Position numbers and translations under genes: made by a program. The notes beneath the pieces are model-generated. The model searched no databases. It was not told where the DNA came from and saw only the letters and a list, made by a program, of their open reading frames with translations. Of a stretch of DNA of 28,120 bases, positions 15,886 through 24,490 are shown piece by piece (positions within the stretch are counted from its first letter, which is position 1; every line of letters starts with the position of its first letter). Origin of the DNA: Stramentimicrobium sp964433555 (GTDB lineage Bacteria > Atribacterota > Phoenicimicrobiia > Phoenicimicrobiales > Stramentimicrobiaceae); the NCBI GenBank assembly GCA_964433555.1, contig CAYSRG010000025.1, forward strand, positions 1-28,120, read 5' to 3'.

Positions 15886-16596
15886 TCAGACAGTCATTTT
15901 CATTTGGTCATATGCCAAGATACTTTCAGGATATAATCTGGGAAAATCATTTTCTCTATTCATGGTATCCTTACCAATATGAGTAAAAATAATGTTGTTA
16001 ATTCCATATTTTTTACACCAGTTAATCTGAGTTGTTATTCTGGTATGCCCAAGAAGTATTTTCCCCTCTCTTCTTACCAGGTTTGCTTTTACTGTTGAGC
16101 CATCACCAATGTAATAATCAGATCCTGGTAAAATTTGCTCCTTAGCAATTATATCAACCAGGTCAGGGTTATATATCAGAACTTTATAGTCTGGCAACTG
16201 AATTTTAAATCCAACTGCAGGACAACGAATGGAATGAATTACTCTATATGGTAATATCTGAAAAGGACCTAAAGATAATCTTTGATAAGGAACAAAAATG
16301 CAGGAATTAACAGGACTAAAGTTGCCGTAATCAAGTGTTTCCTGAGTCAGATATACCGGAATAGCAGAATTAGCTTCTTCCAAAGTCCAGAGATAATGAT
16401 CAGGATGAGCATGGGTAATTAATATGGCATCAGGTTTCAGAATGCTCAAATCATAAGCATGGATGTGACCATAATCGATAAGTAGACGAAAAGGATGAGC
16501 ATCAAAGACCTGCAATAATAAAGAAGAATGGTAAAAGTGTTTTTCGGTTCTTTCTTCCACCTCTGCTCGAGTACCTAAAAATGTCAACCTAGTCAT
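15886..16596 (-). CDS. Metallo-beta-lactamase-superfamily hydrolase
   Basis: A compact 236-residue cytosolic protein. It starts MTRLTFLGTRAEV and carries an intact metal motif THAHPDH (61-67). Downstream ligands are probably His in YRVIHSIRC, Asp in YIGDGS and His in IFTHIGKD. This resembles the phosphodiesterase/RNase Z-like branch of the superfamily more than lactamases. The substrate is unknown. AAGGA lies seven bases before the ATG. It is the first gene of a two-gene group with the neighbouring MBL protein, and a dispersed repeat lies directly upstream. Confidence 0.82.
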   Translation of the reverse strand: MTRLTFLGTRAEVEERTEKHFYHSSLLLQVFDAHPFRLLIDYGHIHAYDLSILKPDAILITHAHPDHYLWTLEEANSAIPVYLTQETLDYGNFSPVNSCIFVPYQRLSLGPFQILPYRVIHSIRCPAVGFKIQLPDYKVLIYNPDLVDIIAKEQILPGSDYYIGDGSTVKANLVRREGKILLGHTRITTQINWCKKYGINNIIFTHIGKDTMNRENDFPRLYPESILAYDQMKMTV

Positions 16597-16623
16597 ATCA
16601 ATTCCTTAATTGCTTCATAATAC

Positions 16624-16705
16624 AGGATATTCAAGGGGAATCCTTCCCCTTGTGAATCCCTTAATTAGTATATAGTATACCAGTATAAAGTATACCGTAT
16701 AACGT
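16624..16705. repeat. Dispersed palindromic repeat, copy 2
   Basis: AGGATATT precedes CAAGGGGAA (16632-16640) TCC TTCCCCTTG (16644-16652), then TGAATCCCT and an AT-rich tail with TAGTATATAGTATACC. The core is identical to copy 1 at 6214. The tail parallels copies 3 and 4. Confidence 0.85.
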
Positions 16706-16791
16706 CGTAGAACGTTGAGCGTATTGTGTAAATCATAGGCCACAGTTATGGCCTCAAAGTCAACCAAAAACTAAAAACTTCAAACTTCAAG

Positions 16792-16830
16792 GTCATTGCA
16801 AGCACTACTTAAGTAGTGCGTAGCAATCTC
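16792..16830. repeat. REP-like palindrome (GTCATTGC...GCAATCTC type)
   Basis: A perfect 18-base palindrome, GCACTACTTAAGTAGTGC (16802-16819), is flanked by complementary ATTGC (16795-16799) and GCAAT (16823-16827). The ends GTCATTGC and GCAATCTC match a family of REP-type repeats seen in many bacterial genomes and often mobilised by Y1 (RAYT) transposases. No transposase is in this window. Confidence 0.75.
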
Positions 16831-16930
16831 ATACAGGTATTCCCTTATAAAAGTTATACCGTAAAAATTTCGTTATATTTTATGTTTTTAGGATCCTGCG
16901 AAATTATAAGCTTGGGTAGTAAATATCCTC

Positions 16931-16994
16931 AGGATATTCAAAGGGAATCCTTCCCCTTGAGAATCCCTGTATTAGTATTTAGTATAGCGTATAT
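16931..16994. repeat. Dispersed palindromic repeat, copy 3
   Basis: AGGATATTCAAAGGGAATCC, then TTCCCCTTGAGAATCCCT and a tail TTAGTATTTAGTATAGCGTATA. It has one mismatch in the left arm relative to copies 1 and 2. It is a direct repeat of copy 2, about 307 bases away, and the two flank the REP-like palindrome. The spacer 16597-17098 otherwise shows no gene. Confidence 0.85.
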
Positions 16995-17098
16995 CACAGT
17001 TTATAGGGCTTAGATAGCATTGTGTTATTGGGTATGAGCTGATTATTAAAAATCAATTTCGTGTTACAATACCATATTTTATAAGAAATAGAAAGAAT

Positions 17099-17542
17099 TT
17101 AAATATTTATCTTTAATACCTGCTGATAAAACTGTAAAATCTGCTCATAGGCAGAATCCGGGCTGCTAATGCTGGAAGTTAATTTCTCTAAGGGACATTG
17201 GTCAGTCTGGTTACGATTTTTAATATAGGGAACATATTGCCCAAATTGATAAAAAACAGAATTATTATCCAATATTTCTCTGGCTTTCTCACTAATTGTC
17301 CCAGCATATACTGCTTTCACTTGATAATTAGCCACTAAAAGAGCTGCGGCTCGACCAATCACCTTATCAGCTATAATTGCCTTATTCAGGACTTGATCAT
17401 CACCATTGATAACTTCCAATAAAGGAAGAACACCTTTTTTATAGGATGTTTTTATTAATTTACCTCTTTTTATTAATACAAAAGTATACTTTTCTTTCTG
17501 TAAGACTTCTTTTGCCCTGTTCAAATCATCCATATTTGTCAT
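17099..17542 (-). CDS. DUF1893-family protein
   Basis: A 147-residue cytosolic protein. It matches the DUF1893 pattern I know from Thermotoga-type bacteria and archaea: an N-terminal FVLIKRGKLIKTSYKKGVLP strand pair, then ADKVIGRAAALLVA, a VYAGTISEKAREIL segment, and a conserved Cys in QCPLEKL. The family has a cytidine-deaminase-like fold, but I know of no established reaction. It lies about 190 bases downstream of trpB2 on the same strand, behind a hairpin, so it may share that transcript. The ribosome site before ATG 17542 is weak. Confidence 0.75.
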   Translation of the reverse strand: MTNMDDLNRAKEVLQKEKYTFVLIKRGKLIKTSYKKGVLPLLEVINGDDQVLNKAIIADKVIGRAAALLVANYQVKAVYAGTISEKAREILDNNSVFYQFGQYVPYIKNRNQTDQCPLEKLTSSISSPDSAYEQILQFYQQVLKINI

Positions 17543-17702
17543 ACTTTTTACTTCTTTGGAATATTTTCCTTCTCATCTATTGTTCATATTATATACATCT
17601 TTTTACTCACTTATCAAGTTATTAGAATTTTATTAAATTTATAATATTGGTTTGATAAAAATAAGTTAGAAAGTAAGAATCAACGGCGGATCAATTTTTT
17701 TA

Positions 17703-17726
17703 AGCCACCTGTAAAAACAGGTGGCT
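17703..17726 (-). terminator. Strong hairpin after trpB2 (possible terminator without T-tract)
   Basis: AGCCACCTG (17703-17711) and CAGGTGGCT (17718-17726) are perfect complements just past the trpB2 stop. On the minus strand the hairpin is followed by an A-run rather than a T-run. Termination is therefore uncertain, and transcript 3'-end protection is an alternative. Confidence 0.5.
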
Positions 17727-17731
17727 GTACC

Positions 17732-19090
17732 TTATACTACGGGTAAATCATGTAAAGCTTTTTCGATTTTATCCTGGGGATATTTATAGTCTTTCAGTTT
17801 ACCGTCAAAATACGCTTGATATGCTGCCATATCCACATGACCGTGTCCACTTAAGGCAAGAAGGATAGTTTTTGCTTCTCCCGTTTCTCGGCATTTAATG
17901 GCTTCCTCAATAGCAACTCGAATAGCATGGTTTGATTCTGGTGCACTGATGATTCCTTCGCTCCGTGCAAAATCAACTCCAGCCTGAAAGGTTTCCAATT
18001 GATGAACTGCCCTTGCTTCTACTAAACCTAAATTTAAAAGGTGGCAGATAATAGGTGCCATACCGTGGTAACGCAGTCCACCGGCATGAACAGGTGGAGG
18101 AATGAATCCATGTCCTAAAGTGTACATTTTCAAAAGAGGAGTCATACCTGCTTCATCACCAAAGTCATAGCGATAGGGTCCTCTGGTCAGAGTAGGGCAA
18201 CTGTTGGGCTCAACATTAATAATTCTCAATTCTGGATGTAAACCACTTATCTTATCTTTGATAAAGGGTAAAAACATTCCAGCAAAATTTGAACCACCGC
18301 CCACACAGCCAATTATAATATCAGGATATTCATCAATCTTTTCTAACATTATCTTGGCTTCCTGGCCAATAACTGTCTGGTGGAGCAATACATGATTAAG
18401 AACACTACCCAGAGAATAATGAGTATCATCTCTATTTACCGCTTCTTCTACTGCTTCGCTAATAGCTAAACCTAAGCTACCTGGACAATCTGGTTCTCTG
18501 GCTAAAACATTCCGACCAGCTTTAGTCTGTTCAGAAGGGCTGGGAATACAATCAGCACCCCATACCTGCATCATTACCCTGCGATAAGGTTTTTGCTCAA
18601 AACTTATTCTCACCATATATACCTTTATTTCAATGTCAAAACAGGCTCCGGCAAAAGCCAGAGCACTCCCCCATTGTCCCGCCCCGGTTTCAGTAGTAAT
18701 ACGGTTGATCCCTTCTTTTTTATTATAATAAGCTTGGGCTACAGCTGTATTAGGTTTATGACTTCCCGGGGGACTACTTCCTTCATATTTATAGTATATT
18801 TTAGCCGGTGTTTTTAAATTCTTTTCTAGCTGTCTGGCTCTGAAGAGAGTAGTTGGTCTCCACAAACGGTATATCACCCTTACTTCTTCTGGAATTTCAA
18901 TACATGTTTCTGTACTCATTTCCTGCTTAATAAGTTCCATAGGAAATAATGGAGCTAAATCTTCCGGTTGGATAGGCTTTTTTGTTCCCGGATGTAATAC
19001 TGATGGTAAAGGCTCCGGTAAATCAGGCAAAATATTATACCAATATTGAGGCATCTCTTTTTCATCTAATATATACTTATTTCGTTCCAT
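17732..19090 (-). CDS. trpB2: TrpB-like pyridoxal-phosphate enzyme (TrpB2, tryptophan synthase beta)
   Basis: A 452-residue PLP enzyme from ATG 19090. The PLP lysine is in GSSPPGSHKPNTA (Lys112), the glutamate/threonine region is ETGAGQWGSALAFA, the phosphate-binding loop is CVGGGSNFAG, and SGHGHVD lies near the C-terminus. The N-terminal YWYNILPDLPEPLPS and HPGTKKPIQPEDLAPLFP are typical of the TrpB2 branch, which is about 420-455 residues long. TrpB2 enzymes condense indole with serine (or O-phosphoserine) to make tryptophan. There is no trpA nearby. An in-frame ATG at 19222 has a strong AAAGGAGGGT and would add 44 residues; 19090 (AAAGGA, eight bases) agrees better with family length. The gene lies behind a tryptophan T-box, which supports the assignment. 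Confidence 0.92.
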   Translation of the reverse strand: MERNKYILDEKEMPQYWYNILPDLPEPLPSVLHPGTKKPIQPEDLAPLFPMELIKQEMSTETCIEIPEEVRVIYRLWRPTTLFRARQLEKNLKTPAKIYYKYEGSSPPGSHKPNTAVAQAYYNKKEGINRITTETGAGQWGSALAFAGACFDIEIKVYMVRISFEQKPYRRVMMQVWGADCIPSPSEQTKAGRNVLAREPDCPGSLGLAISEAVEEAVNRDDTHYSLGSVLNHVLLHQTVIGQEAKIMLEKIDEYPDIIIGCVGGGSNFAGMFLPFIKDKISGLHPELRIINVEPNSCPTLTRGPYRYDFGDEAGMTPLLKMYTLGHGFIPPPVHAGGLRYHGMAPIICHLLNLGLVEARAVHQLETFQAGVDFARSEGIISAPESNHAIRVAIEEAIKCRETGEAKTILLALSGHGHVDMAAYQAYFDGKLKDYKYPQDKIEKALHDLPVV

Positions 19091-19160
19091 AATACATTCC
19101 TTTCTTTTATACTTATATGATATATTTTTATTGTTATTATCTATTAATAATTTTGTCACA

Positions 19161-19176
19161 TCCCCCTGAAGGGGGA
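19161..19176 (-). promoter_or_regulatory. GC-rich hairpin between the two possible trpB2 starts
   Basis: TCCCCC (19161-19166) and GGGGGA (19171-19176) are complementary around a four-base loop, in otherwise AT-rich DNA between ATG 19222 and ATG 19090. On the minus strand it could slow ribosomes or RNA polymerase. It has no T-tract. Confidence 0.4.
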
Positions 19177-19482
19177 CCAACCTCTCATCAATATTCCCAT
19201 AAACATAGTATTCATTATCCATTACCCTCCTTTCCTAGTTCATTCCATCGTCCTTAGCTAGCAATCAATCTATTCCAGTAAACAACTCTATTAAATAGCA
19301 GTATCTTAGTAATGCTCTCAAATAAATGGCGTTTTTTGATTACCACTTTTTCTATTCTCCAATTTGCATTTTTGCATTTTCTCTTATCTATCTTTTCAGC
19401 AAATTTTTAACAGCAATATAACCTCTTTCTTCGTACTTGAAGTACAATATACTACACTGGTATCTCTTAATCTTTCTGATTT

Positions 19483-19620
19483 AAAAAAAAGACTTTTCAT
19501 CCCCTTACTACATTTAAGGGACGAAAAGTCTTTCGTGGTGCCACCCTTTTTAGACCGTTTTATTCTCAGCTAAAGAAAATAAAACATTATCTCTTCAGGT
19601 TCGGTAAAGTTGGAACAAAT
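19483..19620 (-). ncRNA. Second T-box antiterminator/terminator module (no Stem I)
   Basis: On the minus strand, GGGTGGCACCACG (19546-19534) is the T-box core. It is followed by a terminator with arms AAAGACTTTT/AAAAGTCTTT (19533-19488, with an internal CCCTTA/TAAGGG stem) and a run of eight T (19490-19483). TGGC would pair with an NCCA end whose discriminator is G, as in tRNA-Trp. Only about 75 bases separate this core from the preceding terminator, and I can find no Stem I or specifier loop there. It may be controlled by the upstream Stem I or be a partial duplicate. Confidence 0.8.
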
Positions 19621-19880
19621 AAAAAAACCTTTCGTCAAGAGACGAAAGGTCAACTTTTTCGTGGTGCCACTCTCGTTGAAACAGAATCCTTAATAATATT
19701 TATCTGTTCCCGCTTAATAAAGTACAGGTATATCACTATACCGATACCATTTCCCGTTCACGGAGGAAAACCGTCGGTACCTACTAAGGAAAATACCTTT
19801 TCAAACCGAAACTTATGGGTCCATTTGGTACAATTCCGGAACCGCCTCTCATCCCATACGGCTTTCTGTCTTCTGGTTAA
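19621..19880 (-). ncRNA. Tryptophan T-box leader with short Stem I and UGG specifier
   Basis: Read on the minus strand. The Stem I base pairs AAGCCG-TATGGG (19864-19853) with CCCATA (19819-19814) and CGGTTT (19808-19803). Inside it, TGG at 19823-19821, followed by A, sits in the specifier position just before CCCATA. A further hairpin region follows. Then come the T-box core AGAGTGGCACCACG (19673-19660) and a terminator formed by ACCTTTCGTC and GACGAAAGGT (19650-19627) with seven T. The TGGC of the core suits a G discriminator base (tRNA-Trp). Stem I is far shorter than the usual roughly 100 bases and has no visible apical T-loop pair. The structure was folded by eye. Confidence 0.88.
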
Positions 19881-19914
19881 TATGTACTTATTTCCCCACG
19901 CTTAGTTGTTGTAA

Positions 19915-19943
19915 TATTTTTCTTATTTTACCACCATTGTCAA
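19915..19943 (-). promoter_or_regulatory. Possible promoter of the T-box/trpB2 transcript
   Basis: The minus strand has a consensus TTGACA at 19943-19938. The -10 region 17-18 bases on is only AAAATA/AAATAT. It is placed correctly, about 50 bases before Stem I. Confidence 0.4.
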
Positions 19944-19983
19944 GAATTACCTGACAGTATTTTTATTCTATATTAAAATGTTA

Positions 19984-19992
19984 TGATATAAT
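19984..19992 (+). promoter_or_regulatory. Extended -10 promoter element upstream of tamB
   Basis: TGATATAAT matches the extended -10 consensus TGnTATAAT. The -35 position (about 19964) is weak, which is common for extended -10 promoters. Transcription would start near 19999, about 80 bases before the tamB-like start. Confidence 0.5.
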
Positions 19993-20079
19993 ATTTAAAA
20001 TGATAATGCACTGTTATAAAATCCTCAATAATAATCCTTTTCTTATGTATTATTAAATCTTTTATAGCAACTGATTATC

Positions 20080-23000
20080 ATGAATTTTTTAAATCGGACT
20101 ATAGGTGATAAAACATTGAATGCCCTAGCAGGCAAAAATAGATTAATATATTTTTTTAGTATTCTGCTATTGATTATGGCGGTAGGTTTATTAATATCAT
20201 ATTTTTATATTAATAGCAAAAATTTCCGCATGAATGTAAAGTCTATTATCACAACACAATTAGAAGGTATGCTGGAGAAAAGGATAGAAATTGGATCTGT
20301 AGATACAATTTCTTTTCAATCAATACAATTAACTCATCTGGTAATATTTGAAAATAATCAGGATAAAGCAAATATTTTGTTCCAAACAGAAAAGTTAGAA
20401 GCTAGATATTCTCTTTTTTTCCCATTCTTTAAATGGAAAGGATGGCAGCTGAATATTAAAGAAATTACTTTCTTTAATGCTTATATAGAATTAACCAGAG
20501 AGATTACCGGGGAATTTGACCTGGTAAAAAAACTCAATTTAGATTCTGAATATTTACAGGAAAACATAATTATCCAACAGATAAATTTTCAAAATAGTTA
20601 CTTAGTTTATCAAGATGAATTAGTATTTCATTATGATCAAGATGCTCTTATCACTAAAGCAAAAGATGTTCAGGGATATTTTGATTTAACTCACTTACCA
20701 AAAGTAGAATTTGATTTTGAGGGTATTCAAGATTCAGATCGAGCTTTCTTATCCTTAAGTGGTTTATTTTTTATAAATAAAAAAGAATATTCTTTGGATT
20801 TCAATTTACAAAATGCAGATATCACCCATTTTCAGTATTATTTTGAAGCTGCTGAAGAGTTCAATACTACACAGGGAAAATTTGATTTAGTAATTAATTT
20901 AAGCTTTTCTCCGGAATGGGAGACCAATGAAAGCTTCTGGCAAGGTAAAGCAACCTTTTCTCAAGCAAGCGCTAAGCCGATCTTCCTAAACCAAATACCT
21001 TTCCAGCAAATTAATGGTGATGTTGTTTTTACCAAACCAGAAATCACAATCTCAGGACTTAGTGGTCTTTACCACGATAGTGTAGTTCAGTTAGAGGGAG
21101 AGATCCTAACCGAACCAGAAATATATTTTGACCTGAATATAGAAGGGGAGCAAGTAAATGCTTCTCTCCTAAGAGACGATGTATCACTTTTTGTTGGGGA
21201 ATGTAATGACTTTGCCCTGCAAGGTGAAGTGAATTTATCCGGAAATATAAACGGCCTGCTCGATGATTTTTATATCAATGGTGCAGTAAATGCCTCTGAA
21301 ATAATTATTGAAAAAATACCTTTTCCCAACATTTCAGGTAATTTTTCCTTAAACAGTGAGAGATTAATTATAAATACCCTGGAGTCCCGTGATTCAAATT
21401 CCTCGATTTCAATTGATGGCCACCTGGATTGGTCTGATGAGATACCTTCTTACCAGTTTGCCATAAAGACTTTAAATCTATCTCTGCGACATTCTCTATT
21501 TCAACAATTTCCATTCCTAGCAGAATTCTCAGGTAATATTGATAGTTCTTTGCAAATGGATAGCCAACGACAGGATAACTCTGTATCTAATCTTACAGGT
21601 GACTTCAAAATTAATAATATGAGAATGGGGGATTTTTCCTTGCCTGACTCTCTAGAAGGCAGCATTAAATCAACTATGAATCTTTCTGATAAGTTATTAT
21701 CTATCGAGCAATGCGAGCTAGAATCTAGTGAGAGTAATGGTTCTCTCAAAGGAGAATTGCGATTTGAGGAGCTTATTAATTTTATATTGGATTTTGAATA
21801 CCAAATACCCGACTTAGCAATTTATAGCAATTTTTTCGAACCAGAGGCGAAAATAGCAGGAAGTATAACCTTTCATGGTCAGGGAAAGGGAAGTATCCAG
21901 CAACCTGAAATAGATATTGAATTACAATTGTCAGAAGTCTCTATCCAGAATACTCAGGTGGGAGAAATAACCGGAAAACTGACCTATCAAAAGGATGTTT
22001 TATCAGTTGAATCGTTTAGTTTAACTAACCGGGAATTACAATTGTCCGGGGAGGGGAAAATTATTACCACAAAAACAGATAAACCAGAAATTATTCTTTC
22101 TTACCAACTCCACCCTCTGGTTATCAAGCCATTACTGGAAAGAGTGGACTATACTATTCCTTTATCCGGCCAGACAAAAGGCAGTGGATACATCCAGGGT
22201 ACCTGGCCTGAGTTAAAAATTAGTGGGAATCTACAATTAGAACAGATAGCCTATCAGGATTATCAGCTAGGAGAGGGTGAGGTAGATTTCTATTTACAAC
22301 CAGAACAGATAGCTCCATCCGAAAGCCAGGAGGAGAATTCAGATAGTTTTTTTAGTGGAATCAGCAATAATTATGCTCTTACATTAGAAAACCTTGAATT
22401 GCAAAACGAAATGATTCAATTAAACGCCAAAGGTCAAGCTACTATGGGAGAAAAACATACCTTTACCCTGGAAATAGGATTCTTACACCAAGCATTTAAC
22501 GAGATGATTGAACATTTCTATCCAGCAGAAGAAAATATAAAAAGATTCTTACCTTCCAGAATAACCGGAGAAGCAGCCTATACAGGAAATAATGATAAGC
22601 AACAAATTTTGTTATCTTGCCTGCTTATACCTCAACAGCAGGAAAGCAATCCACCTTCCAGGTTAGAAGCAATGCTTACTGTAGATAAAGATGGTCTGAA
22701 TATATCCAATTTTCAGTTAACTCAGTCCGAAGGATTGCTTAAGGCAGAGGGAAAGATTGCTTCTAATGGGAGCTTGGATATCGATTTTCAAACTACACAG
22801 TTAGATATATCAACTGTAATAAGTCTGGTGCAAATAGAGGAACAAATAAAAGGTATTATGGACATTAAAGGTTTATGCACAGGATCGTTAGAGCAGCCTA
22901 ATATATCAATAACCGCCCAAATCAAACAAGGCTCTTTCCGAGAATTTAACTTCCAGAATCTACAGAGTGAATTAAGGTGGGATAGCTTAACAAATCTATT

Positions 23001-24456
23001 AGAGATTAAAGAATTAACCATTGCTCTGGAGAAAGAGTATCAGATAACTGCTCGGGGAACCATTCCTGTGGAAAGTTTAACTTATACTAAGGGAGGAGAA
23101 CTAGATTTGCCTCCATCTTACCCGGATATACCACTCGATTTTCAAATTAATATGGAGAAGGCTGATCTAAATGTATTAAAGGTATTCTGGCAAGATACTT
23201 TCTCGGAAATCACAGGAACAACAGACCTGGAACTCTCTTTAACTGGTACAGCTTACCATCCGATAGTAAATGGAACAATTAACATTTATCAGGGCATAAT
23301 TCATCTTACCGAATTACCCGTTCAAATTGGAGAAATAAATAATACAGTAAAAATAATTAATAATAAAGTTGTCATCCCATCCCTTCCTGTAATAGCTTAT
23401 AAAAATCAATTTAACCTCTCAGGAGAATTGGAACTGGTTCGTTTTTTTCCTGATAATATTTCCTTTATCATAAAAAATGAGAACGAGAAAATCACCTATC
23501 AGGATATTTTAGAAAGTGAAGTCGACTTAGAGTTAATAATAAGCAACTCTATACTCTCTCCACATATAAGTGGCCAGGTATTTCTTACTAAAGGAATATT
23601 GCGTGTTAAAGATTTATTGCAGATAGAAGAAGGTATGGATTTTGCATTTGGGTCCTCTGCACCCGGATACAATTCATTAGAACAGCTGGAAGTAGATATT
23701 GAATTAATTGATCCTTTTAAATTGCAAATGAACGATGCTGAAATTGACATAGGTGGTAAAATCAGCTTAAATGGCTCATTGGCAGATCCGACTCTCCAGG
23801 GAACCTTAACTTTAAAAAAAGGTTCTTTTATGTATTTTGATAAAAGATTTTCCATCTTAGATGGACTGGTCACTATTAACGGCATAAATCCAGCTGACAT
23901 CGATCTAAATGCCAGAGCGTATACCACTGTTCAGGGTGTACAAATTAATATTAATGTTATAGGTAATCTTTCTAATCCACAGGTTCTGCTTTCCTCACAA
24001 CCTGCTTTAAAAGAGACTGAGATTCTATCTTTACTAACCTTTAATCGTAATATACAAGGTCTTTCTGAAGGGGAAATCAATCAGCTCCTCTCCCAGGAAA
24101 TGGTTAATATTCTTTTTCAAAGCTTACAGATAAATCTATTTAGACGGATGGAACGTGAACTTGCTGAAGATTTGGGACTTGAGTTTATCAGAATTTCTTT
24201 TAATTCTGAGGAAAATGCTGATTCGCATTTCTTTTTAGAAGACCTGCACCTGGCTGATCTCACCTTAGAAGTAGGAAAAAATATTGGCGATGACTTATTC
24301 ATTACTTATTCTACTCCTCTCGATTTTCATGGAGAAACAAGCCTTAGTCTGGATTATCAGGTCTCTTCTGATTTCACCTTTAGTACCCAATTGGAAACAT
24401 ATTCTCTAAAACAAGAAGATTATAAAATTAAATTTGGATTAGAAATTAGATTTTAA
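20080..24456 (+). CDS. tamB: TamB/DUF490-family outer-membrane biogenesis and lipid-transport protein
   Basis: A very large (1458-residue) AsmA-like protein anchored in the inner membrane by one helix (residues about 22-44, IYFFSILLLIMAVGLLISYF). The rest is periplasmic and almost all beta-strand. Recurrent segments of the form 'sG.i.f.Gsg..P.l.g.l.l....' (for example LSGNINGLLDDFYINGAVNA; LKISGNLQLEQIAYQDYQL; DIKGLCTGSLEQPNISITAQ) fit the taco-shaped lipid-groove architecture. The last 350 residues carry the DUF490/TamB domain (ISLNGSLADPTLQGTLTLKK; KETEILSLLTFNR; EDLGLEFIRISFN) and end in a Phe like a barrel-targeting signal. In the known family it bridges inner and outer membranes for phospholipid transport and outer-membrane assembly. 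No tamA/bamA is in the window. The start lacks a clear ribosome site. Confidence 0.9.
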   Translation: MNFLNRTIGDKTLNALAGKNRLIYFFSILLLIMAVGLLISYFYINSKNFRMNVKSIITTQLEGMLEKRIEIGSVDTISFQSIQLTHLVIFENNQDKANILFQTEKLEARYSLFFPFFKWKGWQLNIKEITFFNAYIELTREITGEFDLVKKLNLDSEYLQENIIIQQINFQNSYLVYQDELVFHYDQDALITKAKDVQGYFDLTHLPKVEFDFEGIQDSDRAFLSLSGLFFINKKEYSLDFNLQNADITHFQYYFEAAEEFNTTQGKFDLVINLSFSPEWETNESFWQGKATFSQASAKPIFLNQIPFQQINGDVVFTKPEITISGLSGLYHDSVVQLEGEILTEPEIYFDLNIEGEQVNASLLRDDVSLFVGECNDFALQGEVNLSGNINGLLDDFYINGAVNASEIIIEKIPFPNISGNFSLNSERLIINTLESRDSNSSISIDGHLDWSDEIPSYQFAIKTLNLSLRHSLFQQFPFLAEFSGNIDSSLQMDSQRQDNSVSNLTGDFKINNMRMGDFSLPDSLEGSIKSTMNLSDKLLSIEQCELESSESNGSLKGELRFEELINFILDFEYQIPDLAIYSNFFEPEAKIAGSITFHGQGKGSIQQPEIDIELQLSEVSIQNTQVGEITGKLTYQKDVLSVESFSLTNRELQLSGEGKIITTKTDKPEIILSYQLHPLVIKPLLERVDYTIPLSGQTKGSGYIQGTWPELKISGNLQLEQIAYQDYQLGEGEVDFYLQPEQIAPSESQEENSDSFFSGISNNYALTLENLELQNEMIQLNAKGQATMGEKHTFTLEIGFLHQAFNEMIEHFYPAEENIKRFLPSRITGEAAYTGNNDKQQILLSCLLIPQQQESNPPSRLEAMLTVDKDGLNISNFQLTQSEGLLKAEGKIASNGSLDIDFQTTQLDISTVISLVQIEEQIKGIMDIKGLCTGSLEQPNISITAQIKQGSFREFNFQNLQSELRWDSLTNLLEIKELTIALEKEYQITARGTIPVESLTYTKGGELDLPPSYPDIPLDFQINMEKADLNVLKVFWQDTFSEITGTTDLELSLTGTAYHPIVNGTINIYQGIIHLTELPVQIGEINNTVKIINNKVVIPSLPVIAYKNQFNLSGELELVRFFPDNISFIIKNENEKITYQDILESEVDLELIISNSILSPHISGQVFLTKGILRVKDLLQIEEGMDFAFGSSAPGYNSLEQLEVDIELIDPFKLQMNDAEIDIGGKISLNGSLADPTLQGTLTLKKGSFMYFDKRFSILDGLVTINGINPADIDLNARAYTTVQGVQININVIGNLSNPQVLLSSQPALKETEILSLLTFNRNIQGLSEGEINQLLSQEMVNILFQSLQINLFRRMERELAEDLGLEFIRISFNSEENADSHFFLEDLHLADLTLEVGKNIGDDLFITYSTPLDFHGETSLSLDYQVSSDFTFSTQLETYSLKQEDYKIKFGLEIRF

Positions 24457-24490
24457 TTTCTCAGCAGTACTTTTTAGTAGGGAATCTATT

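Noticed and set aside
16624..16994. Possible CRISPR array from repeated units
   Set aside because: There are only two direct copies about 307 bases apart, with no regular spacers and no cas genes.
16816..17013. A 65-codon plus-strand frame in the repeat cluster
   Set aside because: It is made largely of the dispersed repeat and the REP-like palindrome.
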